NCBI GenBank assembly: GCA_023391335.1
Contig: JAEWBG010000080.1
Location: 1 to 57,201, forward strand
Direction: 5' to 3'
Length of the DNA stretch: 57,201 nucleotides
From: Pseudomonadota bacterium
Lineage (GTDB): Bacteria; Pseudomonadota; Gammaproteobacteria; Steroidobacterales; Steroidobacteraceae
Below the pieces are notes generated by a model. The model worked only from the letters and a program-made list of their open reading frames with translations, had not been told where the DNA came from and ran no database searches. Both the position numbers and the translations under genes were made by a program. This document shows positions 39,622 through 47,881 of this stretch, piece by piece (the stretch's first letter is position 1; every line of letters starts with the position of its first letter).

Positions 39622-40746
39622 TCATGCAGCATGCGCGTCGAATGGACGGAACGGCCGATACGGCAAACCAAGATCGCGAGCCACAGCTTCGTGCGCGATC
39701 GCACCAGCATGCACGTTGAGCCCGCTCGCGAGATAAGGATCCATCGACAGGGCCGCTTCGATACCGTGATCGGCGAGCGTCTTGATGTAAGGCAATGTGG
39801 CGTTGGTCAATGCAAAGGTCGACGTCCGCGGCACTGCGCCGGGCATATTCGTTACGCAGTAGTGCACGACACCATCCACGACATACGTCGGATCCGCATG
39901 CGTTGTGGGACGACTGGTCTCGAAGCATCCACCTTGATCGATAGCGATATCGACCATCACTGCGCCAGGCTTCATACGTCGAACCATGTCATGCGTGACC
40001 AACTTAGGTGCTGCGCTACCAGGAACCAAGACGGCTCCAATCACCAGATCGGCTTGCGTAACCAGCGATTCGATCGCTTCGGCCGTAGATGCACACGTCT
40101 TCAGTCGGCCCGCGAAAATGTCCTCGAGCGCTCGCAGCCGCTTGAGCGATTTGTCGATGACCGTAACGTCTGCGCGCAGACCGACGGCCATTTCCGCAGC
40201 ACTGGTACCGGCCACACCGCCACCCAAAATCACAACTTTCGCCGCTGGCACTCCCGAGACGCCGCCGAGCAACACACCCATACCGCCGTTCGCCTTCTGC
40301 AGCGATGCCGCACCCACCTGCACCGACATGCGGCCCGCAACTTCGCTCATCGGCGTGAGTAGCGGCAGCGATCCGTCCGGGGACGTCACAGTTTCATACG
40401 CGATTGCAGTGGCTCGCGATGCGATCAATGCCTGCGCTTGCTGCGGATCGGGAGCCAGATGGAGATACGTGAAAATGGTTTGATCGGCTCGCAGCATCCG
40501 ACACTCGGATAGTTGCGGCTCTTTGACTTTGACGATCAGTTCGGCGGCATCGAATACGTCTTTGGCGGTAGTTAAGACTTTCGCGCCAGAGCGCGCATAG
40601 GCTGCGTCGTCAACTCCGATGCCAAGCCCCGCCCCGCTCTGCACGAACACTTGATGACCGCTCGCGGCCAACTCTCGTACCCCGGCGGGCACAAGCCCTA
40701 CCCGATACTCGTGGTTCTTGATTTCCTTCGGAATGCCGATGCGCAT
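39622..40746 (-). CDS. ald: Alanine dehydrogenase
   Basis: A 374-residue NAD-dependent enzyme that interconverts L-alanine with pyruvate and ammonia. Family features are the N-terminal MRIGIPKEIKNHEYRVGLVP, the substrate-binding KVKEPQ (about residues 72-77), FTYLHLA (about 91-97), and the Rossmann segment VVILGGGVAGTSAAEMAVGL (about 168-187) followed by ID of the adenine-binding acidic residue. The length is typical. ATG 40746 has TGGAG nine bases upstream; the frame runs 60 codons further up across the divergent promoter but without homology. It is divergent from an Lrp-type regulator, a common arrangement for alanine-responsive control, and has a strong terminator. Confidence 0.95.
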   Translation of the reverse strand: MRIGIPKEIKNHEYRVGLVPAGVRELAASGHQVFVQSGAGLGIGVDDAAYARSGAKVLTTAKDVFDAAELIVKVKEPQLSECRMLRADQTIFTYLHLAPDPQQAQALIASRATAIAYETVTSPDGSLPLLTPMSEVAGRMSVQVGAASLQKANGGMGVLLGGVSGVPAAKVVILGGGVAGTSAAEMAVGLRADVTVIDKSLKRLRALEDIFAGRLKTCASTAEAIESLVTQADLVIGAVLVPGSAAPKLVTHDMVRRMKPGAVMVDIAIDQGGCFETSRPTTHADPTYVVDGVVHYCVTNMPGAVPRTSTFALTNATLPYIKTLADHGIEAALSMDPYLASGLNVHAGAIAHEAVARDLGLPYRPFRPFDAHAA

Positions 40747-40878
40747 AGCACTGATCTCCAGATCGTGTCGGCACTGTAAACGCCCGGCCCGAGCAAAAAG
40801 ATGCAGGCTATAGCCGCATATTCGGTATACATGCAAGAATATTGCGCAATACCTCACCCTCAAGACGGGATCTTGCGC
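40747..40878. promoter_or_regulatory. Divergent ald / lrp-type regulatory region
   Basis: The 132-base shared upstream region contains the perfect 12-bp palindrome TATTGCGCAATA (40840-40851) next to an AT-rich stretch (GCATATTCGGTATACATGC, about 40817-40835). A site of this kind would suit the neighbouring Lrp/AsnC-type regulator acting on ald and on itself. The binding is inferred from position and symmetry only. Confidence 0.5.
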
Positions 40879-41343
40879 ATGAAACTCGACCGCTTCGATC
40901 GCGCCATTCTGCAGGCCCTTCAGCACGACGGACGAATCTCGAACAGCGCATTGGCCGAAAAGGTCAGCCTGTCGGAATCCGCGTCGCTCCGCCGCGTCCG
41001 CGCGTTGGAAGAATCCGGGTTAATCGAAGGGTATGTGGCGGTACTGAATCAGCAGAAAGCCGGTTGTCCCGTCAACGTGTTCATCAACATCACCCTGGAT
41101 CGCCAAGACGAGATCGATCTGCGCAAGTTTGAAGAAGCGATCCGCAAAATCCCGGAAGTGATGGAGTGCTACTTGATGACGGGCGACTACGACTATTTAG
41201 TGCGCGTGGTCGTTGCGGATACGGAAGACTTCGAGCGTTTGCATAGCAAGCATCTCACTCGCCTGCCTGGTGTTGCTCGCGTTCACTCGAGCTTTGCGCT
41301 TCGCACTGTGCAGAAGACTCGGGAGCTGCCAATTCGAGGATAA
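40879..41343 (+). CDS. Lrp/AsnC-family transcriptional regulator
   Basis: A 154-residue regulator. The N-terminal winged helix-turn-helix (about 3-60: LDRFDRAILQALQHDGRISN, then LAEKVSLSESASLRRVRALE) is followed by the RAM ligand-binding domain (about 68-145: VNVFINITLD, MECYLMTGDYDYLVRVVVAD, LTRLPGVARVHSSFALRTV). These regulators form octamers that bind amino acids. The divergent alanine dehydrogenase gene makes alanine the likely effector (inference). ATG 40879 matches the family start; upstream in-frame ATGs lie in the operator region. Five bases after the stop codon begins a GGACGCAACACAAAG repeat. Confidence 0.93.
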   Translation: MKLDRFDRAILQALQHDGRISNSALAEKVSLSESASLRRVRALEESGLIEGYVAVLNQQKAGCPVNVFINITLDRQDEIDLRKFEEAIRKIPEVMECYLMTGDYDYLVRVVVADTEDFERLHSKHLTRLPGVARVHSSFALRTVQKTRELPIRG

Positions 41344-41345
41344 GA

Positions 41346-41378
41346 ATCGGACGCAACACAAAGAACGCAGAGAAGCAC
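41346..41378 (-). repeat. GGACGCAACACAAAG motif after the lrp-type gene
   Basis: CGGACGCAACACAAAGAACG then CAGAGAAG starts a few bases after the stop codon of the regulator gene. It is the same motif as the one in the glgX 3' end and after ompA and mmsA, in the same orientation relative to the gene. Confidence 0.65.
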
Positions 41379-41486
41379 AGATAACGAAGAAGGAGGCAAG
41401 GCGCAGAGGGACACACCACACATCCAGCTTACCTGAGCCGATAACGATAAGGAGGTGCGCTGCCGTGACTGCACAGCGCGCACGGA

Positions 41487-41888
41487 CTAGGAAACCAATT
41501 GAGCATTCGATAGCGAGAACCGGTTGGCGTATTTCCGGATCTCAAATTTATATGAGCCAAAATTGATCAGAAGCGCATGCTCCACGCGACATGATTTCAA
41601 ACAAGCAAGCACCTGCGCCTCGTGTTCGCGCGTCAGCATTCGAACCGTCTTAAGCTCAAGCAGTATCGTCTTCGCCACCAACATGTCCGCCACGTATGTA
41701 CCGAGCACGGTGCCATCTTCGTCGTAAACAGGTAGAGGTACTTGCTGGTCTACTTCGACCCCCCGTTTCCTCAGCCGGTTGGCCAGGCCGTTCTCGTAGA
41801 TCCTTTCGAGGTGACCTGTGCTGTGATAAACGTGCAATTCGTAGGCAGTCTGGCGAACCAGATCCGCCAGTAGATTTATGCTTTCCAT
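41487..41888 (-). CDS. GxxExxY-family protein
   Basis: A 133-residue soluble protein with the motif that names the family: G-HL-E-RI-Y in TGHLERIYENGL (about residues 25-36). It also has the PLPVYDEDGTVLG strand, the YVADMLVAKTILLELKTVRM core (about 64-85) and a C-terminal HALLINFGSYKFEIRKY. The VADMLV...LELK arrangement recalls the PD-(D/E)XK nuclease fold, but no activity has been shown for the family as far as I know. AAGGAG sits six bases before the ATG, an ideal ribosome-binding site. It stands alone among dispersed repeats. Confidence 0.88.
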   Translation of the reverse strand: MESINLLADLVRQTAYELHVYHSTGHLERIYENGLANRLRKRGVEVDQQVPLPVYDEDGTVLGTYVADMLVAKTILLELKTVRMLTREHEAQVLACLKSCRVEHALLINFGSYKFEIRKYANRFSLSNAQLVS

Positions 41889-42064
41889 GCACTCCTTCCC
41901 TGTTATTTCATGCTATGCGCGCTTTGTGTTGCGTCCGGTCTTATTCGCCAATCCATCTACAGACGCGTTGAGCCTCAAGCCACCGCCGATTTGGGCGATG
42001 CTCTCGCCATTCAACTCTATGCACCTTTGTGTTGCGTCCTACGCTTAATTTCTAGCCAGGCATA
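41889..42064. repeat. Spacer with two CTTTGTGTTGCGTCC motifs
   Basis: GCGCGCTTTGTGTTGCGTCC at about 41917-41936 and CCTTTGTGTTGCGTCC at about 42025-42040. Both lie downstream of mmsA on the minus strand (126 and 24 bases past its stop) and read GGACGCAACACAAAG in that gene's direction. No intrinsic terminator is visible for mmsA. Confidence 0.65.
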
Positions 42065-43552
42065 TCATTTCGCGGTGGGCATATCGAAATGCGCGGATGA
42101 ACGTTCTGCTGCAGCCCACCGAGCTGTCACGGTCTTCGTGCGAGTGTAGAAGCGGACTCCATCAGGTCCATGAACATGAAGATCGCCGAAGAGCGATCGT
42201 TTCCAGCCGCCGAAGCTATGGAACGCCATCGGCACGGGAATCGGAACATTCACTCCCACCATACCCACGTGAACATCGTGAGCAAACCTGCGAGCCGCTT
42301 CGCCGCTCGCAGTAAAGATCGAGGTGCCATTACCATACTCGTGTGCGTTGATCAGCGCGATCGCTGAACTCAAATCCGGCACGCGCACGACGCACAGCAC
42401 AGGCCCGAAGATTTCCTCGCGATAGATTTTCATCGAGGAAGTCACATGATCGAACAATGTGGCGCCCAAGAAGAATCCAGGATCTTGTGCAACCGGATCA
42501 TTGCGTCCATCGACGATGATCGACGCGCCTTCTGCGACGCCGAGATCGATGTAATAAATGACTCGTTCACGGTGTTCACGCGTGATCAGCGGACCGAGAT
42601 CCACGCCAGTCTGATCGCCCGCGCCGATTTTCAAGCGTTCGATATTTGAACTGAGCTCTGCGACCAATCTGTCTGCGACATCGCCTACGGCGACGGCAAT
42701 CGAGATAGCCATGCAGCGCTCTCCGGCGGATCCATAAGCGGCGCCGATGAGCGCTTGCGCAGCCGCATTCACGTCGGCATCCGGCATCACGACCAGATGA
42801 TTCTTCGCGCCGCCGAGCGCCTGAACGCGCTTGCCAAATCTCGCCGCTGTTTCGTACACGTGCGTGGCCACTTTCGTGGAGCCGACGAAACTCACCGCCG
42901 ACACATCCGGATGCTGTAGCAGCGCATTGACGGCTTCTTGATCGCCTTGAACGACGTTGAATACGCCGGCAGGCAACCCGGCCTCGCTAAGCAAATCGGC
43001 AAGCCTCAACGCACACGATGGATCGCGCTCGGACGGTTTGAGAACGAACGTGTTACCGCACGCGATCGCGATCGGGAACATCCACATCGGAACCATGGCG
43101 GGAAAATTGAACGGCGTAATCCCTACGCATACGCCAAGCGGCTGGCGCATCGACCAAGAATCGATGTCGCGAGACACATCATTCGAGTACTCGCCCTTCA
43201 ACAACTGCGGCATGCCGCATGCAAACTCCACGACTTCGATCCCGCGTGTCACCTCACCGCGGGCATCCGAGAATGTTTTGCCATGCTCGCGCGTGATGAC
43301 ACGCGCCAACTGGTCCAAGTGTTCGTCCAACAATGACTTGAACTTGAACATCACTCGCGCGCGATGCAGCACCGGAACTTGGGACCACATTTGGAACGCG
43401 GCCGATGCCGCCTTCACCGCCCCATCCACGTCATTGCGGCTCGCTAGTAGCACCTCATCGATCTGCTCGCCGGTTGCAGGATTGAACACACGAGCACTGC
43501 GTTGTGAATCGCCGCGTGTACGTGCGCCGTCGATGAAGTGTTCAATCGGCAT
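42065..43552 (-). CDS. mmsA: CoA-acylating methylmalonate-semialdehyde dehydrogenase
   Basis: A 495-residue aldehyde dehydrogenase-family enzyme that converts (methyl)malonate semialdehyde plus CoA and NAD to propionyl- or acetyl-CoA, in valine and beta-alanine breakdown. Diagnostic features are the short N-terminus HFIDGARTRGDSQRSA, GITPFNFPAMVPMWMFPIAI (about 147-166), GAKNHLVVMPDAD, and the catalytic cysteine C280 in AGERCMAIS. The Glu of classical aldehyde dehydrogenases is absent, as expected for acylating members. ATG 43552 has ACGGAG upstream. Its first 11 bases overlap the 3' end of modC, an odd partner for this pathway; no other valine genes are nearby. Confidence 0.92.
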   Translation of the reverse strand: MPIEHFIDGARTRGDSQRSARVFNPATGEQIDEVLLASRNDVDGAVKAASAAFQMWSQVPVLHRARVMFKFKSLLDEHLDQLARVITREHGKTFSDARGEVTRGIEVVEFACGMPQLLKGEYSNDVSRDIDSWSMRQPLGVCVGITPFNFPAMVPMWMFPIAIACGNTFVLKPSERDPSCALRLADLLSEAGLPAGVFNVVQGDQEAVNALLQHPDVSAVSFVGSTKVATHVYETAARFGKRVQALGGAKNHLVVMPDADVNAAAQALIGAAYGSAGERCMAISIAVAVGDVADRLVAELSSNIERLKIGAGDQTGVDLGPLITREHRERVIYYIDLGVAEGASIIVDGRNDPVAQDPGFFLGATLFDHVTSSMKIYREEIFGPVLCVVRVPDLSSAIALINAHEYGNGTSIFTASGEAARRFAHDVHVGMVGVNVPIPVPMAFHSFGGWKRSLFGDLHVHGPDGVRFYTRTKTVTARWAAAERSSAHFDMPTAK

Positions 43553-44672
43553 GGCTCGCTCCGTTGTGCTGTGTACTGTGCATCGAGAAGGTGTGCGCAC
43601 GCATCGAGACTGCCTTGACCAGCACCCATACAGGCAGCCCAGGTCGAAGCTTCAAGTCGTTCGTCGCCGCGACTGTGACGCGCGCCATGACTTCGGCTCG
43701 ACCGATATCCACTCTCACCAAATCCGTTTCATCGTCATCGCGAGAAACATCGACAACGCGACCTTGGATCACGTTACGAACGCTCAGTCCGCGCGGCGGT
43801 TCGATTGCAAGAATCAAATCGCGCGCAAGGAGTTGGACTCGCACGCGAGCACCCGTGCGTGCGTGCGGCCGGCTGACACTAAGTCGCGCATCGCCCACGC
43901 GGGCCGTCGCAAGGCCGCGCGGATCGGTCGATTCGATTTCACCGCTGAGCACGGCGCCGACTGCATCCGATCCGACGATCTGTCGCAGTTTCGGCTCGAG
44001 GCTCATCGCACCTAAGCCACCTTGTGCCGCAACACTTCCGCGTTCGAGCAAGACAACATGGTCCGCCAGCCGCATGACCTCATCGAAGTCATGGCTCACA
44101 TAAATGATGGGCACTGCAAACTCATCGCGAAGCCGTTCCAAGTAAGGCAACACTTCATTTCGACGCGCCGCATCGAGCGAAGCTAGCGGTTCATCCAAAA
44201 TCAGGAGCCGAGGCCGGGCAAGTAGCGCTCGCCCGAGCGCCACGCGCTGTCGCTCGCCTCCAGAGAGCTCATGAACGCGTCTGTGCAAGAGACTCTGTAG
44301 TCCAAGTAGATGCACAACGTGCTCCCAATGACCTGCCTGTTGCTTGGAAGTTGCCCGCCGCTGACCGTAACGAAGATTGCTCGCGACATTCAGGTGCGGA
44401 AACAAACGCGCGTCTTGAAACACGTATCCGATGCGTCGCTGCTCTGGCCGAATGAAACGCCGCGACGGCGTGTCCTCATAGATCGTGTCGTCGATGGCAA
44501 TGCGTCCGTGCGTTGGCCGCAGCAATCCCGCGACGATGTGAGCCAGCGTCGTCTTGCCTGAACCGGACCGTCCGAACAGCGCCAGCACACCGCTCGAAGG
44601 CGCCCGAATGTCCACATCCAACTGAAACTCGCCGCGTTGCAGGTGAGCCTTGATTTCAAACATGTTGGTCAT
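43542..44672 (-). CDS. modC: Molybdate ABC transporter ATP-binding protein
   Basis: A 376-residue ATPase that drives molybdate import. Motifs are Walker A GRSGSGKTTL (about 34-43), Q-loop YVFQDARLFPHLNV, signature LSGGERQRVALGRALL (about 131-146), Walker B LLILDEPLASLD (about 153-164) and the H-loop YVSHDFDEVMRLA. The C-terminal MOP/TOBE region (about 290-360: LSVRNVIQGRVVDVSRDDDE, then GLPVWVLVKAVSM) is specific for molybdate/tungstate transporters. The ATG overlaps the modB stop by four bases; AGAGG precedes it. A start at the third codon beyond (ATG 44663) is possible. It is transcribed with modB and leads into mmsA. Confidence 0.94.
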   Translation of the reverse strand: MTNMFEIKAHLQRGEFQLDVDIRAPSSGVLALFGRSGSGKTTLAHIVAGLLRPTHGRIAIDDTIYEDTPSRRFIRPEQRRIGYVFQDARLFPHLNVASNLRYGQRRATSKQQAGHWEHVVHLLGLQSLLHRRVHELSGGERQRVALGRALLARPRLLILDEPLASLDAARRNEVLPYLERLRDEFAVPIIYVSHDFDEVMRLADHVVLLERGSVAAQGGLGAMSLEPKLRQIVGSDAVGAVLSGEIESTDPRGLATARVGDARLSVSRPHARTGARVRVQLLARDLILAIEPPRGLSVRNVIQGRVVDVSRDDDETDLVRVDIGRAEVMARVTVAATNDLKLRPGLPVWVLVKAVSMRAHTFSMHSTQHNGASHAD

Positions 44673-45370
44673 CCTCTGCCCAACACGCGGCGCACATATC
44701 GCGCAATGAATTCAGAGACGAGCAGCCCACCCAAACCAAGTACAAATGAGATCGATGCAAGCCGCGCCGCCAACGCATCGCCATCAGGCGATTGCAGCGC
44801 CGTGTATAGCGCAAGCGGCAACGTTCGCGTCTCGCCCGGCACGTTCGAGACGAAGGTGATCACCGCGCCGAACTCACCCAACCCCGCAGCAAACGCCGTG
44901 ACCGCTCCGGCGACAATGCCTGGCACCATCAATGGCAAGGTGATACTGAAGAAGCGATCCCATGGGCCGGCACCCAGCGTGCACGCGGCGTCTTCCAAAC
45001 CTCGGTCGATGCCTTCAAGCGAAATGCGAATCGCGCGCACCAATAGCGGGAACGTCATCACCGCCGTCGCGAGTGCGGCGCCCGCCGAGGAAAACACCAA
45101 CCGCACACCGAAGTGCGCATCGAGCCACGCGCCGATGGGACCTCGGACTCCGAACAGAAGCAGCAAGACATAACCCACCACGACGGGCGGCAATACGAGC
45201 GGTAGATGCACGCACGCATCGAGAATGAATCGAATCGGCCCCCGCCCGCGCGCGATCAACCAGGCAATTGCAATGGCGGCTGGCAAGCTGAACAGCACGC
45301 TCCTGAGCGCAATCCCAAGGCTTAAACGAAGGGCCTCCAGCTCTGCGGGGGTGAGAGTTAGCATCGGCAT
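44669..45370 (-). CDS. modB: Molybdate ABC transporter permease
   Basis: A 233-residue inner-membrane permease with five to six helices and the ABC coupling motif EDAACTLGAGPWDRFFSITL then PLMVPGIVAGAVTAFAAGLG (about 135-175). Features specific to ModB are PLVLPPVVVGYVLLLLFG near residue 58 and GLGEFGAVITFVSNVPGETR near 170. Together with ModC it forms the inner-membrane part of a molybdate importer. ATG 45370 is chosen, with a TTG one codon earlier. No ribosome-binding site is clear. The gene for the periplasmic binding protein ModA, normally directly upstream, is not present in the window. Confidence 0.93.
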   Translation of the reverse strand: MPMLTLTPAELEALRLSLGIALRSVLFSLPAAIAIAWLIARGRGPIRFILDACVHLPLVLPPVVVGYVLLLLFGVRGPIGAWLDAHFGVRLVFSSAGAALATAVMTFPLLVRAIRISLEGIDRGLEDAACTLGAGPWDRFFSITLPLMVPGIVAGAVTAFAAGLGEFGAVITFVSNVPGETRTLPLALYTALQSPDGDALAARLASISFVLGLGGLLVSEFIARYVRRVLGRG

Positions 45371-45549
45371 CAATGATGCCGGGTGAATACCTGCCTGTCG
45401 CCGTTTTCAGCATAGCCAACGAACGGAGGCCGCCGTAAGATGCCGCTCGCGACGGTTCACGAATCGTCGCAGCGCACGGTCGCCGCCGCGTTCAGCTCAG
45501 GTTCCGTGTCCGAGCATCAATATCAAACGAGTTTCGCTAGGGGTTTCGC

Positions 45550-45921
45550 ATGAGCAAACGAATGATTGGCGGATTTGTCGTAGCAGGCCTGCTGCTTGCC
45601 GGCGCCGCACAGGCTGATTGTGTTTATCCGAAGGCGCCCGCTAACAGCCCGGACGGTCGCACGGCGACGAAGGACGAGATGGTTGCCGGCATGAGAGCCG
45701 TCAAGGAATACAACGCAGCGGTAGCGGCTTATCAAAACTGCTTGGACCAAGAATCCAACGCACGCGTCGAAGCCTTGGGACCGAGCGCGACAAAAGAGCA
45801 GGTCGAGCAGATCAAAGCGATTTATCAGAAGCGAATGGACGCCGCGGCTCAAGAGCTCGAATCGAACGCTGCGCTCTTCAACGAGCAGGTCAAGGTGTTC
45901 AAGGCGCGCGATAAGGGCTAA
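45550..45921 (+). CDS. Small periplasmic protein, tandem paralogue 1
   Basis: A 123-residue protein with a signal peptide (MIGGFVVAGLLLAGAAQA, cleaved before DCVYP). The mature part is helical and charged, with two cysteines (DCVYPKAP and YQNCLDQESN) that could form a disulfide. The C-terminal FNEQVKVFKARDKG and the repeated spacing of Lys/Glu suggest a coiled coil. I do not recognise a named family. The gene at 46192 encodes a clear relative with matching motifs (CPFPKPP, KCLDEESN, FNEQVRVFKSR). TAGGGG precedes the ATG, and a strong terminator follows, so it is a single-gene transcript. Confidence 0.8.
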   Translation: MSKRMIGGFVVAGLLLAGAAQADCVYPKAPANSPDGRTATKDEMVAGMRAVKEYNAAVAAYQNCLDQESNARVEALGPSATKEQVEQIKAIYQKRMDAAAQELESNAALFNEQVKVFKARDKG

Positions 45922-45947
45922 TTGCCGCACCGGATGTCGAGTGACCA

Positions 45948-45980
45948 GGGCAGCGGGCCGCAAGTCCGCTGCCCTTTTTT
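45948..45980 (+). terminator. Intrinsic terminator
   Basis: GGGCAGCGG pairs with CCGCTGCCC around a nine-base loop, followed by six T residues. It lies 27 bases after the stop of small periplasmic paralogue 1. Confidence 0.92.
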
Positions 45981-46023
45981 ATTGCTGAAGATCCACCCCG
46001 GTTGAGGCCCGCGGCTGACCGGA

Positions 46024-46052
46024 CATAACGCCATCCCTGCGGTCGCGTTATG
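46024..46052. promoter_or_regulatory. Inverted repeat upstream of paralogue 2
   Basis: CATAACGC (46024-46031) and GCGTTATG (46045-46052) are perfect inverted repeats with 13 bases between. They lie 140 bases upstream of the next start codon. It may be an operator or a leader hairpin; no regulator can be named. Confidence 0.4.
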
Positions 46053-46191
46053 CCAACCATGTTTCGGTTTTAGGGTTCGTCGCACTTATGTGAAATGCGA
46101 TCGCTCAAGTCTCGTGGTCGAGGGCCGATGAACGCCCCAGAAGATATCTCCGCTGCTTCATTGCAGAAGCTCATGACCACTGGGATCCGTT

Positions 46192-46536
46192 ATGAAGAAA
46201 AGACTATTGCTCGCTTCTGTCCTAATGGGCATGGCCCTAACTGCACAGGCCGAATGCCCGTTTCCTAAACCTCCCTCCACCATCCCCGACGGGAAGACGG
46301 CCAGTGAGCCGGACATGATCGCGGCAATGAAGGAGTTCAAAGCGTATAACGAGGAAGTCCAGGGCTTTGCGAAGTGCTTGGATGAGGAGTCGAACGACCC
46401 TGCCTTATCGCCGCCGCAAAAGATGCAGCTCAAAACGCTGCAGAAAAAGAAGCAAGACGCCGCCATGAAGGAGCTGCAGGAGAAGGCTGCCGCCTTCAAC
46501 GAGCAGGTTCGGGTCTTCAAGTCCCGCTCAGGCTAA
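46192..46536 (+). CDS. Small periplasmic protein, tandem paralogue 2
   Basis: A 114-residue protein with a signal peptide (MKKRLLLASVLMGMALTAQA, cleaved before ECPFP). It resembles the product of 45550 along its length: CPFPKPPSTIPDGKTASEPD against CVYPKAPANSPDGRTATKDE, then KCLDEESN, then an Ala/Lys/Glu-rich helical segment ending FNEQVRVFKSRSG. Two cysteines are conserved in position, and the middle part is a few residues shorter. Function unknown; the disulfide and helical hairpin suggest a periplasmic chaperone-like or structural role, but that is only a guess. It has its own strong terminator. Confidence 0.8.
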   Translation: MKKRLLLASVLMGMALTAQAECPFPKPPSTIPDGKTASEPDMIAAMKEFKAYNEEVQGFAKCLDEESNDPALSPPQKMQLKTLQKKKQDAAMKELQEKAAAFNEQVRVFKSRSG

Positions 46537-46586
46537 TGCCCCATGCGGCACGCCTATGGCTGATGCCGCTCAGAAATGACACACTG

Positions 46587-46621
46587 AAAACGCCCATCGA
46601 CCGATGGGCGTTTTGCTTTTT
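46587..46621 (+). terminator. Intrinsic terminator abutting moeA
   Basis: AAAACGCCCATCG and CGATGGGCGTTTT are exact inverted repeats (innermost bases form the loop), followed by GCTTTTTG. It lies 51 bases past the stop of paralogue 2 and ends only six bases before the moeA start codon at 46628. Confidence 0.92.
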
Positions 46622-46627
46622 GTCGTC

Positions 46628-47821
46628 ATGATCACTCCGGCCGAAGCAGAAGCCGCCATTCGTGCCCGCGCGGCTGCACTGCGCACTGAAATCCGACCGC
46701 TCCACCGGCTCAACCACGCGACCTTGCATGAGCCCATCGTGGCCGCACGCGACCAACCGCCTTTCGACCGGGTGACTATGGACGGATTCGCGTTCGACTC
46801 GAAAATCGCAGCCCAAGCTCGCCGCGAATTCGCCGTCGCCGGGACACAAGCAGCGGGCGCAGCACCGCTTCAGCTCACCTCCCCCGCTGACTGCATCGAA
46901 GTCATGACGGGAGCGATGCTGCCGAAGGGATGCGACTGTGTGGTGCCGATCGAGAAGACGATCCGCAGCAACGATTTCGTCCGGTTGACGGATGAGGTGC
47001 GGCTTGAACCGCTCGCAAACATTCATCCGCGCGGCTCGGATGTGCGAACCGGCGAGCGCCTCCTCGAACCGGGAACACGATTGGGGCCCGCCGAAATCGC
47101 CGTCATCGCGTCCAATGGACAACCTGAGGCACGCGTCAGTGCCGAACCTCGAATCACGGTCATTTCCACTGGTGATGAGCTCGTCGAGCCCGGCCATCCG
47201 ATCACCGAGTGGCAGATCTTTCGATCCAACGCATTCGCAGTACTCGCCGCCCTGCAGCGACGCGGCTTTTCGAACTTGAATCAAGACCACCTGCCAGATG
47301 ATCTGCCGACGCTGCGACGGCGATTGCAGGTGCACCTCGAATCATCCGACGTTTTGATCTTGAGTGGCGGCGTCTCAATGGGCCGATTCGACTACGTGCC
47401 GCAAGTGCTGCAGGAACTCGGAATCGAGACGGTATTTCACAAGGTTGCACAACGACCGGGGAAGCCGTTCTGGTTCGGCGTGGGCGCAGGCAAGAGTGTT
47501 TACGCTCTGCCCGGCAACCCTGTCTCCACACTCACCTGTTTGGTCCGGTACGTGTTCGCAGGATTGGATGCGGCTCGGGGTGCGCCCGCGCGCCCGCCGG
47601 AGCAACTTCGCATTGCGCACGATTTTGAAGTCAAACCGGCGCTCGCGCTGTTTGTGCCGGCGATCGTCTTATTCGAAGGCGGCGCGCGCGCGGCGCGACT
47701 CACTCCGACTCGCGGATCGGGCGATTTCGTCTCATTGCTCGGCACCGATGGCTTCGTCGAACTTCCGCCCGGACCCGCCTGTCTCAATGCAGGCAAGGAC
47801 GTTCCTTACTATTCCTGGTAG
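46628..47821 (+). CDS. moeA: Molybdopterin molybdenumtransferase
   Basis: A 397-residue enzyme that inserts molybdate into adenylated molybdopterin. Family features are MITPAEAEAAIRARAA at the start, the FDRVTMDGFAFDS loop (about 47-59), IEVMTGAMLPKGCDCVVPIE (about 90-109), the MoCF-type core ISTGDELVEPG (about 180-190), SNAFAV, LSGGVSMGRFDYVPQVLQEL (about 248-267), and PGKPFWFG with ALPGNPVSTLTC (about 278-303). ATG 46628 fits the family start; an ATG at 46604 lies inside the upstream terminator. No Shine-Dalgarno sequence is visible, so it may be leaderless or read through from upstream. Confidence 0.94.
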   Translation: MITPAEAEAAIRARAAALRTEIRPLHRLNHATLHEPIVAARDQPPFDRVTMDGFAFDSKIAAQARREFAVAGTQAAGAAPLQLTSPADCIEVMTGAMLPKGCDCVVPIEKTIRSNDFVRLTDEVRLEPLANIHPRGSDVRTGERLLEPGTRLGPAEIAVIASNGQPEARVSAEPRITVISTGDELVEPGHPITEWQIFRSNAFAVLAALQRRGFSNLNQDHLPDDLPTLRRRLQVHLESSDVLILSGGVSMGRFDYVPQVLQELGIETVFHKVAQRPGKPFWFGVGAGKSVYALPGNPVSTLTCLVRYVFAGLDAARGAPARPPEQLRIAHDFEVKPALALFVPAIVLFEGGARAARLTPTRGSGDFVSLLGTDGFVELPPGPACLNAGKDVPYYSW

Positions 47822-47881
47822 GAATATCGTGCAGAAGCGTTGACCATGTGCCTTCGCACGCACTGGGTAGGTGCACCGACG

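Noticed and set aside
42957..44015. A 352-codon plus-strand frame opposite mmsA and modC
   Set aside because: It is a shadow of two well-supported minus-strand genes with intact catalytic motifs.
46604..46627. Longer moeA start at ATG 46604
   Set aside because: This ATG is inside the terminator stem, and the extra eight residues do not belong to the MoeA family start.
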